From contig CAIRYE010000045.1 in assembly GCA_903882765.1 (NCBI GenBank), positions 1 to 5,786 on the forward strand: a stretch of 5,786 nt of DNA, in the 5' to 3' direction. The first letter of the stretch is position 1, and each line of letters begins with the position of its first letter. Shown here piece by piece: positions 5,340 to 5,786 of the stretch. Made by a program: the position numbers and the translations under genes. The notes under the pieces were generated by a model. It had not been told where the DNA came from, searched no databases, and was given only the letters and a program-made list of their open reading frames with translations. The DNA is from an uncultured Anaerolineae bacterium (lineage in GTDB: Bacteria; Chloroflexota; Anaerolineae; Anaerolineales; Villigracilaceae).

Positions 5340-5786
5340 GACATCTTTGTTTTCTGAAGTGTCGTCTTCAGATCCGTCAGAATCGCTATCATCATTTTCC
5401 GGCTCCGAATCTGGCTCTTCACTATCAGGATGGTCGGATGTATCGTCGCTGCCATTTGTACCCGTATATTCTCCTGATGAGTCATCCTCTTCAGAAGGAA
5501 CAACGGAAGAATCGCCTTCCGATTCTTCTGTTTCATTTTGAGAATCCTCAATAGAAGAATCATCAGTAGAGAAATCATCCATTTCTTGGTCTGAATCATC
5601 GTCAGAGGTTTCAGTGCTTGTTGAAATTGCGTTGTCATCGGATGGTTTATGAAGGAAGGTCGGCGTCATAATGATGGTTATGCTTTCACCCGCACGAAGG
5701 ATCGTAAGCTGTTCAACCTCAATGCAATCATCATCCGTTTCGCCAATAATATGAACCGAGGAACCAATTGGAACATTCAGATTCGC
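5319..5786 (-). CDS. Protein with highly acidic Ser/Asp/Glu-rich C-terminal tail, 5' end outside window
   Basis: An ATG lies at 5669, but the frame stays open without a stop through 39 more codons to the window edge, so I treat this as the C-terminal 155 codons of a longer gene. The upstream part (NVPIGSSVHIIGETDDDC, IEVEQLTILRAGESITIIM) looks like a small beta-strand domain. It recalls the G-x-V-x-V-x-G ... IEV pattern of DUF5666-type extracytoplasmic domains, a tentative resemblance only. From about residue 49 of the visible part onward there are roughly 107 residues with about 26 Asp, 17 Glu and many Ser, only 2 Lys near the end, and almost no hydrophobics. The tail is therefore intrinsically disordered and carries a very strong negative charge. 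There is no LPXTG motif or terminal membrane helix, so it is not a sortase substrate. A secreted or surface location is plausible by analogy with other acidic tails but unproven without the N-terminus. It converges with the DUF456-like gene with only 7 bases between the stops. Confidence 0.75.
   Translation of the reverse strand, partial: ANLNVPIGSSVHIIGETDDDCIEVEQLTILRAGESITIIMTPTFLHKPSDDNAISTSTETSDDDSDQEMDDFSTDDSSIEDSQNETEESEGDSSVVPSEEDDSSGEYTGTNGSDDTSDHPDSEEPDSEPENDDSDSDGSEDDTSENKDVSPEVKS

Noticed and set aside
5329..5360. Inverted repeat ACTTCAG/CTGAAGT near the end of the - strand gene
   Set aside because: It is 7 bp with an 18-base loop inside coding sequence and no U-tract in either direction; likely chance.
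5347..5541. + strand Ser/Glu-rich open frame
   Set aside because: It is the mirror of the Asp/Ser-rich - strand tail; low complexity keeps both strands open. The - strand frame is longer and continues into a structured segment.

Overview
The window looks like a piece of a bacterial chromosome of moderate GC content. The most likely source is the Chloroflexota (Anaerolineae-like). This rests on a T-box leader ahead of serS together with a Ycf48/BNR-type lipoprotein, an RNase H with a viroplasmin-type N-terminal domain, and an Asp/Ser-rich secreted-looking protein. No rRNA or other marker confirms the lineage, so treat it as inference.

Layout, left to right. Positions 1-522 hold the 3' end of a thiolase (acetyl-CoA acetyltransferase family), closed by a clear intrinsic terminator at 542-578. 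Next on the + strand comes a run of three genes: a secreted beta-propeller lipoprotein (637-1923), a type-1 RNase H with an N-terminal viroplasmin domain (1962-2612), and an isochorismatase-like hydrolase (2609-3133). The last two overlap by 4 bases (ATGA) and are probably translationally coupled. A 342-base gene-free stretch follows. It holds a near-consensus sigma-70 promoter (TTGACA-16-TATAAT) and a complete T-box riboswitch: Stem I with its specifier loop, stems II/III, and mutually exclusive antiterminator and terminator. This controls serS (3476-4747), which has a strong Shine-Dalgarno sequence. After serS there is an 11-bp perfect hairpin without a U-tract, then a small DUF456-like membrane protein (4823-5311). 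On the - strand, converging on it, is the C-terminal part of a protein with an extremely acidic Ser/Asp/Glu tail. Its reading frame stays open to the window edge.

The regulatory logic best supported here is tRNA-Ser-responsive transcription antitermination of serS. The other genes are housekeeping or poorly characterised and do not form an obvious pathway together. I see no mobile element, CRISPR array, tRNA or rRNA gene. The points most worth a second look are the loss of the catalytic Cys (Thr119) in the isochorismatase-like protein, the overlapping serine codons in the T-box specifier loop with a UGGU acceptor-binding bulge, and the acidic tail protein. I do not see strong evidence for an undescribed multi-gene system.
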